A stretch of DNA of 64,000 nucleotides from Achromobacter animicus. GTDB lineage: Bacteria > Pseudomonadota > Gammaproteobacteria > Burkholderiales > Burkholderiaceae_B. Shown here one piece after another: positions 36,609-46,533 of the stretch. Location of the stretch: positions 906,090 to 970,089 of the forward strand of contig NZ_CADIJM010000002.1 in the NCBI RefSeq assembly GCF_902859585.1. Direction: 5' to 3'. Position 1 is the stretch's first letter; each line of letters opens with the position of its first letter. Both the position numbers and the translations under genes were made by a program. Below the pieces are notes generated by a model. That model did no database searches. It saw only the letters and a list, made by a program, of their open reading frames with translations, and was not told where the DNA came from.

Positions 36609-37249
36609 GGCAGCACTCCCATCAGATACACGAACGTGAACACGCCCACCCAGATCAGGTCCAGGAAGTGCCAGAACATCGACAGGCACATCAGGCGGCG
36701 GCGGTTTTCAGGGATCAGGCCGTGCATGCGCACCTGCAGCATCAACGTCACCAGCCACACGATGCCGAACGTGACGTGCAGCCCGTGCGTGCCGACCAGC
36801 GTGAAGAACGCCGACAGGAAGGCGCTGCGCTGGGGACCCGCGCCCTGGTGGATCAGGTGCCAGAACTCGTAGATTTCCAGCGACAGAAAGCCCAGGCCCA
36901 GGATGCCGGTGACGGCAAGCCACAACTGCGTGGCGCCGATGCGGTTGCGCCGCATCTCCAGCATCGCGAACCCGTAGGTGATGGACGACAGCAGCAGCAG
37001 CGACGTGTTCACCGCCACCAGCGGCAGGTCGAACAGGTCCGCGCCGGATGGGCCGGCCGCGAAGCTTCGGCCCAGCACGCCGTAGACCGCGAACAGGCAC
37101 GCAAAGATGAGGCAGTCGCTCATCAGGTAGACCCAGAACCCAAGCAGCGTGCCGTTCTTGGGGTGGTGTTCGCCAGGAACGTAAAAGACGGGTTCCTGGG
37201 AAGACGGCGCGGCGCCGCCGGGCATGGGGTGGGCGAGGGTATCAGACAT
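36605..37249 (-). CDS. cyoC: cytochrome bo3-type ubiquinol oxidase subunit III
   Basis: This 214-aa protein has five predicted membrane segments and the subunit III marks: [36 protein letters not shown], '[14 protein letters not shown]' and the terminal [20 protein letters not shown]. It stabilises the oxidase core. It overlaps cyoB by 8 bp at its 5' end and cyoD by 4 bp at its 3' end, which implies tight coupling. Confidence 0.96.
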   Translation of the reverse strand: MSDTLAHPMPGGAAPSSQEPVFYVPGEHHPKNGTLLGFWVYLMSDCLIFACLFAVYGVLGRSFAAGPSGADLFDLPLVAVNTSLLLLSSITYGFAMLEMRRNRIGATQLWLAVTGILGLGFLSLEIYEFWHLIHQGAGPQRSAFLSAFFTLVGTHGLHVTFGIVWLVTLMLQVRMHGLIPENRRRLMCLSMFWHFLDLIWVGVFTFVYLMGVLP

Positions 37250-39245
37250 GTTGCGCTAGCAGCCTTGTGCGGGCGTCTTCCGTGGCGACGACCTCAGCGG
37301 CCGGCACGTAGTAGTCGCGCTTGTAGTTGAAGGTATGGATGATCGACACGAGGATCAGCGCCGCAAACGACAGCACCACCAGCGGCCACATGTGCCAGAT
37401 CAGCGCAAAACCCAGCACCACGCTGATCCCCGCCAGGACGATGCCCGCCCAGGTGTTCTTCGGCATGTGGATCGGAATGAAACCCTGTTGCGGTCGCTGG
37501 TAGCCGTGCTGCTTCATCTGCCACCAGGCGTCCAGGTCGTGCACGCGCGGCGTGAACGCAAAGTTGTACACGGGCGGCGGCGACGACGTAGACCATTCGA
37601 GCGTGCGGCCATCCCACGGGTCGCCCGTGGTGTCGCGCAACTGGTCGCGGCGGCGGTAGCTGACCACGAGCTGGATGATGAAGCTGGCGATGCCGCATGC
37701 GATCAGCAGCGCGCCGAAGGCCGCGATCTGGAACCAGATCTGCAGCGACATGTCTTCAAAGTGGTTCACGCGGCGCGTCACGCCCATCAGGCCCAGCACG
37801 TACAGCGGCATGAAGGCCACGTAGAAGCCCACCAGCCAGAACCAGAACGAGCACTTGCCCCAGAACGGATCGAGCTTGTAGCCGAACGCCTTCGGGAACC
37901 AGTACGTGATGCCGGCCATCAGCCCGAACAGCACGCCGCCGATGATCACGTTGTGAAAGTGCGCGATCAGGAACAGGCTGTTGTGCAGCGCGAAGTCGGC
38001 GGGCGGCACGGCCAGCAGCACGCCTGTCATGCCGCCGATCACGAACGTGACCATGAACCCCAGCGTCCAGAGCATCGGGACTTCAAAGCGGATGCGCCCG
38101 CGATACATCGTGAACAGCCAGTTGAAGATCTTGGCGCCTGTCGGGATCGAAATGATCATTGTCGTGATCCCGAAGAACGAGTTCACGCTGGCCCCGGACC
38201 CCATGGTGAAGAAGTGGTGCAGCCACACCAGGTACGACAGCACGGTAATCACGACCGTGGCGTACACCATGGACGCATAACCGAACAGGCGCTTGCGGCA
38301 GTAGGTGGACACCACTTCGGAAAAGATGCCGAAGGCCGGCAGGATCAGGATGTAGACCTCCGGGTGGCCCCAGATCCAGATCAGGTTCACGTACATCATG
38401 GCGTTGCCGCCGAAGTCCGCCGTGAAGAAGTTGGTGCCTACGTAGCGGTCCATGGACAGCAGCGCCAGCACCGCCGTCAGCACCGGGAAGGCCGCCACGA
38501 TCAGGACGTTGGTGCACAGCGCGGTCCACGTGAAGATGGGCATGCGCATCATCTTCATGCCGGGCGCGCGCATCTTCACGATGGTGACCAGCAGGTTCAC
38601 TCCCGATAGCAGTGTCCCCACGCCCGCTATCTGCAAGGCCCATATGTAGTAATCGACGCCCACGTCCGGACTGTGCAGGATGCCCGATAAGGGTGGATAC
38701 GCCAGCCAGCCGGTGCGGGCGAATTCCCCCACGAACAGCGACATCATCACCAGGATCACGCCGCCCGCGGTCATCCAGAAGCTGAAGTTGTTCAGGAACG
38801 GAAACGCCACGTCGCGCGCGCCGATCTGCAGCGGCACGATGAAATTCATCAGCCCCGTGACCAGCGGCATGGCCACGAAGAAGATCATGATGACGCCGTG
38901 CGCCGTGAAGATCTGATCGTAGTGGTGCGGGGGCAGAAAGCCGGTGGAGTCGCCGAAGGCCACGGCTTGCTGCGAACGCATCATGATGGCGTCGGCAAAG
39001 CCGCGCAGCAGCATGACGATGCCCAGGATCACGTACATGATCCCGATCTTCTTGTGGTCGATGCTGGTGAACCACTCGCGCCACAGATAGCCCCACTTCT
39101 TGTAGTACGTGACGGACCCCAGCAGCACGATGCCGCCAGCCGCCACCACGAAGAAGGTGCCTAGCAGGATGGGGTCGTGAAAAGGAATGGCGTCCCAGGT
39201 AAGCCGGCCGAAGATCAGCTTGGTGAGGTCAGGTTGATCAGGCAT
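37242..39245 (-). CDS. cyoB: cytochrome bo3-type ubiquinol oxidase subunit I
   Basis: This 667-aa catalytic subunit carries low-spin haem, the binuclear haem-copper centre and proton channels. Landmarks are [15 protein letters not shown] (haem His), [17 protein letters not shown] (the His-Pro-Glu-Val-Tyr of the Cu/Tyr site), '[20 protein letters not shown]' (two Cu His), and 'HFHNVIIGG' (haem His). The N-terminal '[11 protein letters not shown]' and the extra C-terminal helices ('RDYYVPAAE') follow the E. coli CyoB pattern of 15 segments. The 62-bp gap from cyoA is short. Confidence 0.97.
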   Translation of the reverse strand: MPDQPDLTKLIFGRLTWDAIPFHDPILLGTFFVVAAGGIVLLGSVTYYKKWGYLWREWFTSIDHKKIGIMYVILGIVMLLRGFADAIMMRSQQAVAFGDSTGFLPPHHYDQIFTAHGVIMIFFVAMPLVTGLMNFIVPLQIGARDVAFPFLNNFSFWMTAGGVILVMMSLFVGEFARTGWLAYPPLSGILHSPDVGVDYYIWALQIAGVGTLLSGVNLLVTIVKMRAPGMKMMRMPIFTWTALCTNVLIVAAFPVLTAVLALLSMDRYVGTNFFTADFGGNAMMYVNLIWIWGHPEVYILILPAFGIFSEVVSTYCRKRLFGYASMVYATVVITVLSYLVWLHHFFTMGSGASVNSFFGITTMIISIPTGAKIFNWLFTMYRGRIRFEVPMLWTLGFMVTFVIGGMTGVLLAVPPADFALHNSLFLIAHFHNVIIGGVLFGLMAGITYWFPKAFGYKLDPFWGKCSFWFWLVGFYVAFMPLYVLGLMGVTRRVNHFEDMSLQIWFQIAAFGALLIACGIASFIIQLVVSYRRRDQLRDTTGDPWDGRTLEWSTSSPPPVYNFAFTPRVHDLDAWWQMKQHGYQRPQQGFIPIHMPKNTWAGIVLAGISVVLGFALIWHMWPLVVLSFAALILVSIIHTFNYKRDYYVPAAEVVATEDARTRLLAQHV

Positions 39246-39308
39246 CTCGATTCCAGCAAAAAAACCGCGTTTACATGGAGCACGTCGCGTGCCGAAAAAC
39301 CTGCCGCG

Positions 39309-40358
39309 CTAGAGCACCAGTCCTTCAGAGGCCGTGCACATGGCGCCGACATACTTGCGCGGCGGCGTTTCCGTAAGGCCCAGCTTCTCGCGCACTTGCG
39401 GGTCCAGGGTGGTGAGGTTGTGCGCGCCCGGTATGCCGGCGCCGCCCTGCTCGTCGATGGCCATCGCATCACGCATGCACATGCGGTTGGGTTCGACGCA
39501 GCGGTTCACGATGGCGTCGAAAAGGCCGGGCGCAACGGTGGCGTAAAGCTGCACCGGGTTGCGCTCGCTGGGTTGTTCAAGCTTCAGGTAAGCGGCGCGG
39601 TCCAGCGTGGCCTGCGATTTCTGGGCCTGTGCAACCCACTCGTCAAAACCCTTCTGGTCCAGGCCATGAAAGCGGAAGCGCATGCCGGAAAAGCCCGAGC
39701 CGCTGTAGTTGGCGGACAGGCCTTCGTATTCGCCGGGGTGGTTGATGACGGCGTGAAGCGTGGTCTGCATGCCGGGCATGGCGTAGATCTGACCGGCCAG
39801 CGCGGGCACGAAGAACGAGTTCATGACCGACGACGACGTGATCTTGAACTGGATGGGGCGGTCCACCGGCGCGGCCATTTCGTTGACGGCGGCCACGCCT
39901 TGCTCGGGATAGAGGAACAGCCACTTCCAGTCCAGCGCGACCACTTCGACGACCAGCGGCTTGGTGTTGGGCGGCACTTCGCGGCCTTCGGACAGGCGCG
40001 CCAGCGGCCGGTAGGGATCAAGCTGGTGCGTGCTGACCCACGTGAGCGCGCCAAGCGCGATGATGATGAGCAGCGGGGCCGCCCAGATCAAAAGCTCCAG
40101 CATCGTGGAGTGGTTCCAGTCGGGGTCGTAGGCGGCTTCCTTGTTGCTGGCGCGATAGCGCCATGCGAACAGCAGCGTGAGGATGATGACCGGCACGATG
40201 ATGATGAGCATCAAGCCGGTGGAGATGATGATCAAGTTGCGTTGTTGCACGGCCACGTCGCCCGATGGCGACAGCAGGACCGCATTGCACCCGGCGAGCA
40301 GCGGCAGGGCGGCAAACAGGATCAATCCGCGGAGCCTTGCGAAGGACGACATGGTCAT
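39309..40358 (-). CDS. cyoA: cytochrome bo3-type ubiquinol oxidase subunit II
   Basis: This 349-aa subunit II is a lipoprotein (lipobox LPLLAGC) with two membrane helices, near residues 36-60 and 82-104. A periplasmic cupredoxin-like domain follows (VEVVALDWKWLFLYPEQG, NSFFVPALAGQIYAMPGM, 'ANYSGSGFSGMRF'). It lacks the Cu-A cysteine pair (CSELCG type), as expected of a quinol oxidase. ATG 40358 (with an ATG two codons later) has a GGGG-type ribosome binding site; the in-frame start at 40394 is less likely. First gene of cyoABCD-SURF1; no cyoE (haem O synthase) lies in the cluster. Confidence 0.96.
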   Translation of the reverse strand: MTMSSFARLRGLILFAALPLLAGCNAVLLSPSGDVAVQQRNLIIISTGLMLIIIVPVIILTLLFAWRYRASNKEAAYDPDWNHSTMLELLIWAAPLLIIIALGALTWVSTHQLDPYRPLARLSEGREVPPNTKPLVVEVVALDWKWLFLYPEQGVAAVNEMAAPVDRPIQFKITSSSVMNSFFVPALAGQIYAMPGMQTTLHAVINHPGEYEGLSANYSGSGFSGMRFRFHGLDQKGFDEWVAQAQKSQATLDRAAYLKLEQPSERNPVQLYATVAPGLFDAIVNRCVEPNRMCMRDAMAIDEQGGAGIPGAHNLTTLDPQVREKLGLTETPPRKYVGAMCTASEGLVL

Positions 40359-40573
40359 ACCCCGAAACGTAACCGTGCGAAGTAAACGAAACACTACGCT
40401 GGAAGCCGCGAAAAATCTAGGGTAAAAAGAGCAAAAGTATGCACGGGAACGCGTGCGGGGCAGTCATGGGCCAAAACGCTTGCGGCTTCCGGCATGATGC
40501 GCGTACCGTGGTGCTGGTGTGTTGCAAGATCGTAGACAAGGCGTATTCAGAACCTTCTTTTGCGAGCGAACCC

Positions 40574-41908
40574 ATGTCGACCACCACGCAGTATCCTGGT
40601 CATCCCTCTCCCGGTTCCGGACCCGGGGCGATCAGCGGCGGCACCAGCCACGCCAAGGTGGCGCCCGGTGAAATCGCCGTGGGGGTGGTCGTTGGACGCG
40701 CCTCTGAATACTTCGATTTCTTCGTCTTCGGCATCGCGTGCGTGCTGGTTTTTCCGAAGGTGTTCTTTCCCTTCGAAGGCCAGCTGGAAGGCACGCTGTC
40801 AGCCTTCATCATCTTCTCCTTCGCCTTCATCATGCGTCCCATCGGCACCGCGCTGTCGATGGCGATCCAGCGCCGATGGGGCCGCGCAACCAAGCTGACC
40901 GTCGCCTTGTTCGTGCTGGGCACCGCGACCGTCGGCATGGCGTTTTTGCCCAGCTATGAATCGATCGGCGTGCATGCCATCACCTTGCTTGCCGTGTTCC
41001 GATGCCTGCAGGGGCTGGCGTTTGGCGGCTCGTGGGACGGCCTGCCGTCGCTACTGGCGCTGAACGCGCCGCCCAACCGGCGCGGCTGGTATTCGATGAT
41101 GGGTCAGCTGGGCGCGCCTGTTGGATTTCTGGTGGCCAGTGCGCTGTTTCTCTATCTGCACATCACGCTGACGGAGGCGGACTTCATTGAATGGGGCTGG
41201 CGCTATCCGTTCTTCGTGGCGTTCGCCATCAACGTGGTGGCGCTGTTTGCGCGGCTCCGGCTCGTGGTGACCGAGGAATACACGCAGCTGCTCGAAGAAG
41301 GTGAACTCGAGCCCATCGGCATCCGCGAGATCATCAGCCAGCAAGGCTACAACCTCTTCATCGGCGCCTTCGCCGCGCTGGCCAGCTATGCGCTGTTTCA
41401 CCTCGTCACGGTTTTTCCGCTGTCGTGGATCGCTGTCAGCGGCACGCAACAGATTTCGGATGTGCTGATCGTTCAGATCATCGGCGCGGTGATCGGCATC
41501 CTGGGTACGATCGCTTCCGGGTGGCTGGCTGATCGCATCGGGCGGCGCACCACGCTGGGTTTGCTTGCCATGCTGATCGGTGTGTTTGCGGTGGTGTCGC
41601 CCTGGCTGCTGGGCGGCGGGCCGAAGGCGCAGGATGCATTCATCCTGATCGGCTTTGCGCTGCTGGGTCTGTCTTACGGGCAGGCGTCTGGTACGGTCAC
41701 TGCCAACTTCACGCGGCGGTTCCGTTATACCGGTGCAGCCTTGACCTCTGATATGGCGTGGCTGGTCGGCGCGGCGTTCGCACCGGTGGTGGCGCTGGGG
41801 CTGTCGGCGCGATTCGGGCTGGTGGCAGTCAGCGTGTACCTGCTGTCTGGCGTGGCGTGCACGTTGATTGCGCTGCGCATCAACAAGGTGCTTGAAACGC
41901 GCGATTGA
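40574..41908 (+). CDS. MFS transporter, MHS-like
   Basis: This 444-aa protein has 12 predicted membrane segments. 'GRASEYFDFFVFGIACVL' in helix 1, 'RPIGTALSMAIQRRWGRA', 'RCLQGLAFGGSWDG' and 'SGWLADRIGRRT' fit the metabolite:H+ symporter branch of the major facilitator superfamily (organic acids, proline, shikimate). The substrate is unknown. ATG 40574 begins a Ser/Gly/Pro-rich cytoplasmic leader of ~35 residues. It is divergent from cyoA, so the ~215-bp gap may hold two promoters. Confidence 0.9.
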   Translation: MSTTTQYPGHPSPGSGPGAISGGTSHAKVAPGEIAVGVVVGRASEYFDFFVFGIACVLVFPKVFFPFEGQLEGTLSAFIIFSFAFIMRPIGTALSMAIQRRWGRATKLTVALFVLGTATVGMAFLPSYESIGVHAITLLAVFRCLQGLAFGGSWDGLPSLLALNAPPNRRGWYSMMGQLGAPVGFLVASALFLYLHITLTEADFIEWGWRYPFFVAFAINVVALFARLRLVVTEEYTQLLEEGELEPIGIREIISQQGYNLFIGAFAALASYALFHLVTVFPLSWIAVSGTQQISDVLIVQIIGAVIGILGTIASGWLADRIGRRTTLGLLAMLIGVFAVVSPWLLGGGPKAQDAFILIGFALLGLSYGQASGTVTANFTRRFRYTGAALTSDMAWLVGAAFAPVVALGLSARFGLVAVSVYLLSGVACTLIALRINKVLETRD

Positions 41909-41911
41909 ATA

Positions 41912-41934
41912 CGGGGCAGTGGGTTGCTGCCCCG
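41912..41934. terminator. hairpin between convergent genes
   Basis: CGGGGCAG and CTGCCCCG form an 8-bp stem with a 7-nt loop, right after the MFS stop and before the converging deacetylase gene. No T-run. Confidence 0.5.
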
Positions 41935-41945
41935 GTGTCTGACGT

Positions 41946-42989
41946 TCAGCCCACAAACCCCTCCAGCACGTTTGCGACGTTGATGCCCACGTCGGCGACC
42001 GCATAGCCGCCCTCCATCGTGAACACCGTCGGCAAGCCAAGGTCGGCCAGCATGCGGCCGACCTGCAGATAATCGGCGCTCTTCAATTTGAACTTGGATA
42101 TCGGATCGCCTTCGTATGTGTCCACGCCAAGTGCAACGACCAGCGCGTCGGCCTTGAACGCACGCACCGCATCCAGGCCCTGCTGCAATGCCGCCGTCCA
42201 TGCCGCAAAGTCGCTGCCGGCGGGCAACGGCAGGTTCAGGTTGCAGCCCTGGCCCGCGCCTTCGCCACGTTCGTCGGCGTAACCCAGATAGAAGGGGTAC
42301 TCGGTGATCGGATCACCATGGACCGACACGGTCAGCACGTCCCCGCGGTCGTAGAAGATGCTCTGCGTGCCGTTGCCATGGTGATAGTCCACGTCCAGCA
42401 CGGCAACGCGCTGTGCACCCGCGTCGCGCAGGGCCTGCGCGGCCAGCGCAGCATTGTTCAGAAAGCAGTAGCCGCCAAAGAAGTCCGCGCCGGCGTGATG
42501 GCCTGGCGGCCGGGTCAGCGCCATCGCCGCGCGCAGGCCCTGGCCTTGGGATACGGCGCGTGCGGCGTCGATGGCGCAGGCGGCGCCCGCGGTGGCCGCT
42601 TCCCATGTGCCGGCCGTCAGCGGACAGCCGCTATCGAACGAGAACAGCCCGACGCGCGCCGCGAAATTGGTGGGTTCGACGTCGTGCCGAAATCCGCGCA
42701 CGGGCCAGATCGACGGCAGCACGTCGAGATTGGCGTTGGCCGGATCCAGCGCAATCCATTCGTTCCAGGCGCTTGCCAGAAAGTCCACATAGCGGGGGGT
42801 GTGCACGCGCTTGATCAGATCCATGTCGGGCGCGGACGGCACGCGCAATTCACCGATGCCGCGCTGGCGCAGCGCGTCCAGCACGTATTCCAGCCTTGCC
42901 GGCGTTTCGTGGCAGGGCACCAGCTTGCCGCGGAACATCTCCTGGCGGCCGCTGTGTTTGTCGTGAACGGGATTGTGGAAGATCAGCAC
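41946..42989 (-). CDS. histone deacetylase family protein, acetylpolyamine amidohydrolase-like
   Basis: This 347-aa zinc hydrolase has the arginase/deacetylase fold. 'LTRPPGHHAGADFFGGYCFLNNAALAAQ' holds the catalytic His-His pair, 'VLDVDYHHGNGTQ' the Asp and His metal ligands, 'LGVDTYEGDP' the second Asp, and 'FTMEGGYAV' the Gly-Gly-Tyr end. The N-terminal 'MLIFHNPVHDKHSGRQEMFRGK' matches bacterial acetylpolyamine amidohydrolases (AphA-like). It probably deacetylates acetylated polyamines. No polyamine transporter lies next to it. Confidence 0.92.
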   Translation of the reverse strand: MLIFHNPVHDKHSGRQEMFRGKLVPCHETPARLEYVLDALRQRGIGELRVPSAPDMDLIKRVHTPRYVDFLASAWNEWIALDPANANLDVLPSIWPVRGFRHDVEPTNFAARVGLFSFDSGCPLTAGTWEAATAGAACAIDAARAVSQGQGLRAAMALTRPPGHHAGADFFGGYCFLNNAALAAQALRDAGAQRVAVLDVDYHHGNGTQSIFYDRGDVLTVSVHGDPITEYPFYLGYADERGEGAGQGCNLNLPLPAGSDFAAWTAALQQGLDAVRAFKADALVVALGVDTYEGDPISKFKLKSADYLQVGRMLADLGLPTVFTMEGGYAVADVGINVANVLEGFVG

Positions 42990-43029
42990 GATGGAAAGTC
43001 CTGGAAGGGTAGGGCAGGCGGATGCGCCG

Positions 43030-43608
43030 CTACAGTGGCCGGAAAATATACAGCGCCACGGCGGGCAGCTCGCGCAAAACGGAATAGACGTCGCGTAATT
43101 CGAAAAATGCAGGGTATGCGCCGCTTACGTCCGCGACGCCCTGGCGCTTGAGCGCGAGCATCGTGCGCGGCAAATGAAAGTACTGCGTCACGGCCATCGC
43201 GCTCGTGTAGCCGTGCTGGCGCATGTAGGCGCTGGCGTGGCGGGCCGTGGCCCAGGTGTCGACGCCGGCGCTGTCCACGACGATACGGTCGGCGGGCACG
43301 CCGCGCGCCAGCAGGTAGTCGCGCATGGCGGCGGCCTCGTCCGTGCCCGCCGGATCCACGCCGCCGCTGACGAACAGGATGCGGCAGATTGATGCGGCGT
43401 AGCAGTCGAACGCACTGTCCAGCCGCGCGGCCAGGCGCGGCGAAGGCTGGCCGCCGGGTTCAACTTTGTTGCCCAGCACGACGGCCACGTCGGCGTGGCG
43501 CGCGCTGGTCAGCAATCCGGTCGCGGCCAGTGCCGCCGCGGCCAGCAGCACGAGCGCCGCCAACGCCATCAAGGTACGGGCCGCAAATCGGTAGGTCGAA
43601 ACGGTCAT
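43030..43608 (-). CDS. YdcF/SanA-like DUF218 protein
   Basis: This 192-aa protein has an N-terminal membrane anchor (LMALAALVLLAAAALAATGLL). The DUF218 fold follows: DVAVVLGNKVEPGGQPSPRL, ILFVSGGVDPAGTDEAAAMRDYL, 'RIVVDSAGVDTWATARHASAYM' and 'AMAVTQYFHLPRTMLALKRQG'. The periplasmic domain binds a nucleotide-like ligand in relatives; SanA affects envelope barrier function. The role here is unknown. It is on the same strand as the deacetylase, 40 bp upstream of it, so co-transcription is possible. Confidence 0.9.
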   Translation of the reverse strand: MTVSTYRFAARTLMALAALVLLAAAALAATGLLTSARHADVAVVLGNKVEPGGQPSPRLAARLDSAFDCYAASICRILFVSGGVDPAGTDEAAAMRDYLLARGVPADRIVVDSAGVDTWATARHASAYMRQHGYTSAMAVTQYFHLPRTMLALKRQGVADVSGAYPAFFELRDVYSVLRELPAVALYIFRPL

Positions 43609-43816
43609 GGGGGGAGCCAGGATTCAGGGCAAGGGCAGGAGCTTACGGCAAAAGGCGTTCGGGGCAATCTCACCCCTGAACGATGACTGGTAGCGGGCCA
43701 GGGGGAGGGCCGCCCCGCGCTTGCGGGTAAACGCGCAGTGCGCGTCGGCGGGTGGTCATCCTGGTTAGAATCGGGAAGATATCGTCCCGCGCCGTTGTGG
43801 CTGGTGCACCGTCCCC

Positions 43817-44218
43817 ATGAACCTGCCGTTTCCCATCCGCCAAGAATGTCCTCCCGGCGCCTGTGTGTGCGACCGGGAGCAGTTGCTGGCCAATCCAACG
43901 ACGGACATGCGGGTCCTGCGGCTGACGCGCGAGGAAGAGAAGCGTCTGGTGGCGCGGCTGGAAAACATCACCAGCCTCGAGGACCTGCGTGCGATGCAAG
44001 GGCGCATTCACGCGCAGCTAGGCATCGTCATCCACATCACGCCCAGCGAAAACGAGGTGCGGACGTCGCGCGGCATTTCGATCCAGCTTGAAGAACTGCC
44101 GGGTCTGTGCCGCAAGACGCGGGCGTCGCTGCCTGCCGCGATCCGTCGCGGTTTCGACAGCCGGCCCGAGATCGTCTATGCGCTGCTGAACGAGCGGGAT
44201 CTGCTGAGCGGCACGTGA
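43817..44218 (+). CDS. conserved hypothetical protein
   Basis: This 133-aa soluble protein has an N-terminal Cys-rich stretch (CPPGACVCDREQ). A helical part (LTREEEKRLVARLENITSLEDL) and a mixed C-terminal part (RTSRGISIQLEELPGLCRKTRASLPAAIRRGF) follow. The gene is flanked by convergent and divergent neighbours and so stands alone. No family recognised. The CxxxxCxC set could bind metal, which is a guess. Confidence 0.65.
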   Translation: MNLPFPIRQECPPGACVCDREQLLANPTTDMRVLRLTREEEKRLVARLENITSLEDLRAMQGRIHAQLGIVIHITPSENEVRTSRGISIQLEELPGLCRKTRASLPAAIRRGFDSRPEIVYALLNERDLLSGT

Positions 44219-44291
44219 TAGGAAAGCGTAGGGGTCGTGGGACGGCAATCTCGCCGTAGCAACGCGGTCCGGCGTCAGCAAATGAACGCGA

Positions 44292-44981
44292 TCAATGTTT
44301 GCGAGGCGTGGCGCAGGAAAGCAGCGGCACCACGTCCGCAGGCGCGCGCCCGGCATCGGGCCGCGTGACGTCACGCTTCTTTCCGGTGCGGGCGGGATAG
44401 ATAAGGAGCACGGCGCTGCCGGGTTCCAGCTTGGGACTCTGCGCCGTGCCATAGGCCACGGTCCAGCCGCGCAAAGCCAGCGGCGCCACCGTGTACTGCA
44501 ACGCCGAGCCGGGCGCCACGTGGGCGACTTTGCCCGCGTAGAGCTCCTGTTGCGGCGTGTCGACGCCGTTGACGGTCTGGTAGGTGGCGATGCTGACCAG
44601 CGCCGCCGATTCGCCGTGGCGCGCCAGGACGGCGGTCTTGTACTTGCCGGGCGGTACGTCCTGCAGGTTGACGGTGACGGTGTTGCCGCCCTGACCGGCG
44701 GCGTTCAGATGCACGCCCACGACGTCCGCGTGCGAAAGCGTCTTGTCCGTGGTGTTGCGCACCCGCACGCTGTATTGCCCCGACGTCCCCGTCACCGTGC
44801 ACACGTCGATGCCGTGGGGGGAGGCGGCCTGCGTTGTTGCGGCATGCGTTGTTGCGGCATGCGTTGGTGCGGCCTGCGTTGGTGCGGTTTGCGAAGGCGC
44901 CGCCTGCCCGGACGTCGCGGCGGCGCTGGCCAGCAGCGCCGCAAACGGCAGGATCAGACGGCGGGTAGATCGAGAGGGCAC
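44292..44981 (-). CDS. exported protein with Ala/Thr-rich repeat linker
   Basis: This 229-aa protein has a signal peptide (ILPFAALLASAAATSGQAA). A linker of repeated AAPTQ/AATTH units is encoded by 15-bp DNA repeats. The rest is a beta-rich domain (VCTVTGTSGQYSVRVRNTTDKTLSHADVVGVHLNAAGQGG and onward, read in parts; later VNLQDVPPGKYKTAVLARHG). It looks like an immunoglobulin- or CARDB-like fold. The function is unknown. It converges with the 133-aa gene. Confidence 0.75.
   Translation of the reverse strand: MPSRSTRRLILPFAALLASAAATSGQAAPSQTAPTQAAPTHAATTHAATTQAASPHGIDVCTVTGTSGQYSVRVRNTTDKTLSHADVVGVHLNAAGQGGNTVTVNLQDVPPGKYKTAVLARHGESAALVSIATYQTVNGVDTPQQELYAGKVAHVAPGSALQYTVAPLALRGWTVAYGTAQSPKLEPGSAVLLIYPARTGKKRDVTRPDAGRAPADVVPLLSCATPRKH
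44827..44901. repeat. 15-bp tandem repeats in the exported protein linker
   Basis: Four close copies (starts 44827, 44842, 44857, 44872; consensus GCNTGCGTTGNTGCG) and a fifth diverged copy at 44887. They encode a five-residue unit, so copy changes keep the frame. This is a likely site of length variation. Confidence 0.9.
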
Positions 44982-45033
44982 GGCACGCTCCGGTTGAGGG
45001 CAGCGTGCCGGGCGGCGCGTTGCCTGCCCCTTT

Positions 45034-45432
45034 TTACACCACTTGACGGCCTGGGGCCGTCTGCTGCTCGCGCTTGCCGGCCAGCCAGTGCAGGATCAGC
45101 GCAAGCACCAGCAGTCCCGCCATGATGAAGCCCCAGCAGATCCAGCCCAGCACGGTGATCAGCGTACCCAGGCTGCCGGCAAAAGGCAGGACCTGGTTCA
45201 GGCCTTGCGCGGCCCAGACCAGGCCCCCTTGCAGCGATGCCAGCCATGCCGGGTCGACCCACGGCGCCGCCCAGGCCGGCGCCACCCACTGCGAGGTGTC
45301 GATCGCGGTGCCTGGCACCTGCGCCGTGGCGATGGTGGCCAGCACCCAGTCGGTCAGTTGCAGGGTCAGCGCCACCAGCCCGGTCCAGAGCGCCGCCAGG
45401 ACGGCAAAAACGAGCCAGATGATTTTCTTCAT
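45034..45432 (-). CDS. small membrane protein of unknown function
   Basis: This 132-aa protein has an N-terminal membrane segment (IIWLVFAVLAALWTGLVALTLQL) and a second, longer one near the C-terminus (ITVLGWICWGFIMAGLLVLALILHWLAG). A Trp-rich stretch lies between (WVAPAWAAPWVDPAWLASLQ). The tail is basic and cytoplasmic. No family recognised. It is on the same strand as the exported protein gene, with a ~50-bp gap between them. Confidence 0.7.
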   Translation of the reverse strand: MKKIIWLVFAVLAALWTGLVALTLQLTDWVLATIATAQVPGTAIDTSQWVAPAWAAPWVDPAWLASLQGGLVWAAQGLNQVLPFAGSLGTLITVLGWICWGFIMAGLLVLALILHWLAGKREQQTAPGRQVV

Positions 45433-45518
45433 TTGTTCAGGTACTCCGATGACTCAAAAAGAACGGCCACGATACCGGGGATTCTATTTCTGAAAAACCA
45501 GAGTGGATGTGACAAACA

Positions 45519-46412
45519 TTAAGATAAAACCGAAGTTTTCGCCTGCTCGAGGATCTGCCGGACGAGGGGGTGATGCTGGCCGCGGCGGTTGCGGATGGCG
45601 TGGATTTCCTCGTGCACGTCGTCGCAGCGCGCCAACGGCCGCAGGCCGCGCAGCAGCGCAACGTCGTCCCCGCCCAGCCGGCTGAGCGGAAAGACGCCCA
45701 GGCCCCGCGCCGCGAACACGGACATGAGGGCGCTGTCCTCGAACTCGCCCACGACGTTCGGGTAGACGCCCTGTTCGGCAAACCAGCGATCCAGCGTCTG
45801 GCGCAGCACCGAATGGCCCGTGGGCAGCAGCACGGGCAGGCGCTCCAGACAGCCCGGAAAATCCAGCGTGTCCGGCTTGCGCACCAGCTTGGCCGGGCCG
45901 TACCAGTCCACCGGAGACGACACGAGGCGGTCGCTGGTCAGCCGCAGGTTGGGATTGGCGGGGGCGCCTTGGCCGGCCAGCACGAGGTCCAGGTGATGCC
46001 GCGCCAGCTCGCCCAACAGTTCCTCGACTTCACCTTCATGACAGGTCAGATGCAGATCGGGCGTGTGCAGCACGGGCCCCAGCAAGGCGTGTGCCGCCAG
46101 CTTGGAAATGCCGTCCGACAGGCCCACTGACAGGCGCACGACGGGCTTGGTGGCGGCGGCACGCACTTCCTGCGGCAACACCTGCCCGATCTGGAAGATT
46201 TCTTCGGCGCGGGCGAAGGCGGCTTCGCCGGCGTCGGTCAGCGCCACGCCGCGGCCGGCCGGCTTGAGCAGCTGATGGCCCAGGTTCTTTTCCAGTTCGC
46301 GGACCTGCGCGCTGATGGTCTGGATGGCCATGTCCAGGCGCTCGGCGGCGCGGGAAAACCCGCCCTCCTTGGCGACCATCCAGAAGTAGTACAGGTGGCG
46401 GTAGTTCAGCAT
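45519..46412 (-). CDS. nhaR: LysR-type regulator NhaR
   Basis: This 297-aa regulator starts with MLNYRHLYYFWMVAKEGGFSRAAERL, the NhaR variant of the LysR winged helix. The HTH covers about residues 4-62, then a linker (EIFQIGQVLPQEV) and the substrate-binding domain (SVGLSDGISKLAAHALLGPVL). In E. coli NhaR responds to Na+. Here it is divergent from a TerC/Alx-type membrane protein, so it may regulate that gene as well as itself; this is inference. A frame extended to 46652 overlaps the divergent gene and was rejected. Confidence 0.92.
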   Translation of the reverse strand: MLNYRHLYYFWMVAKEGGFSRAAERLDMAIQTISAQVRELEKNLGHQLLKPAGRGVALTDAGEAAFARAEEIFQIGQVLPQEVRAAATKPVVRLSVGLSDGISKLAAHALLGPVLHTPDLHLTCHEGEVEELLGELARHHLDLVLAGQGAPANPNLRLTSDRLVSSPVDWYGPAKLVRKPDTLDFPGCLERLPVLLPTGHSVLRQTLDRWFAEQGVYPNVVGEFEDSALMSVFAARGLGVFPLSRLGGDDVALLRGLRPLARCDDVHEEIHAIRNRRGQHHPLVRQILEQAKTSVLS

Positions 46413-46533
46413 GGGTGTTGGCTCGGTCAGTCGGATCACTTCGGTTTTTTCGAACCTTAACTCACTTTCAGGCTGATTTCTCCATCCCCGGCGGATCCGG
46501 ATCATGGGCACCTTCGAATCTAGCGGGGCAATC

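Noticed and set aside
37335-38609. 424-codon plus-strand frame across cyoB
   Set aside because: Shadow of cyoB, with His/Arg/Gln-rich content from reversed transmembrane codons.
40359-40573. Promoter or Fnr/Anr-type box between cyoA and the MFS gene
   Set aside because: AT-rich words are present, but no pair with proper spacing and no clear TTGAT-N4-ATCAA site.
46413-46533. Possible yybP-ykoY (manganese) riboswitch upstream of the TerC-family gene
   Set aside because: The gap is short and I could not see the conserved loop elements or a leader terminator.
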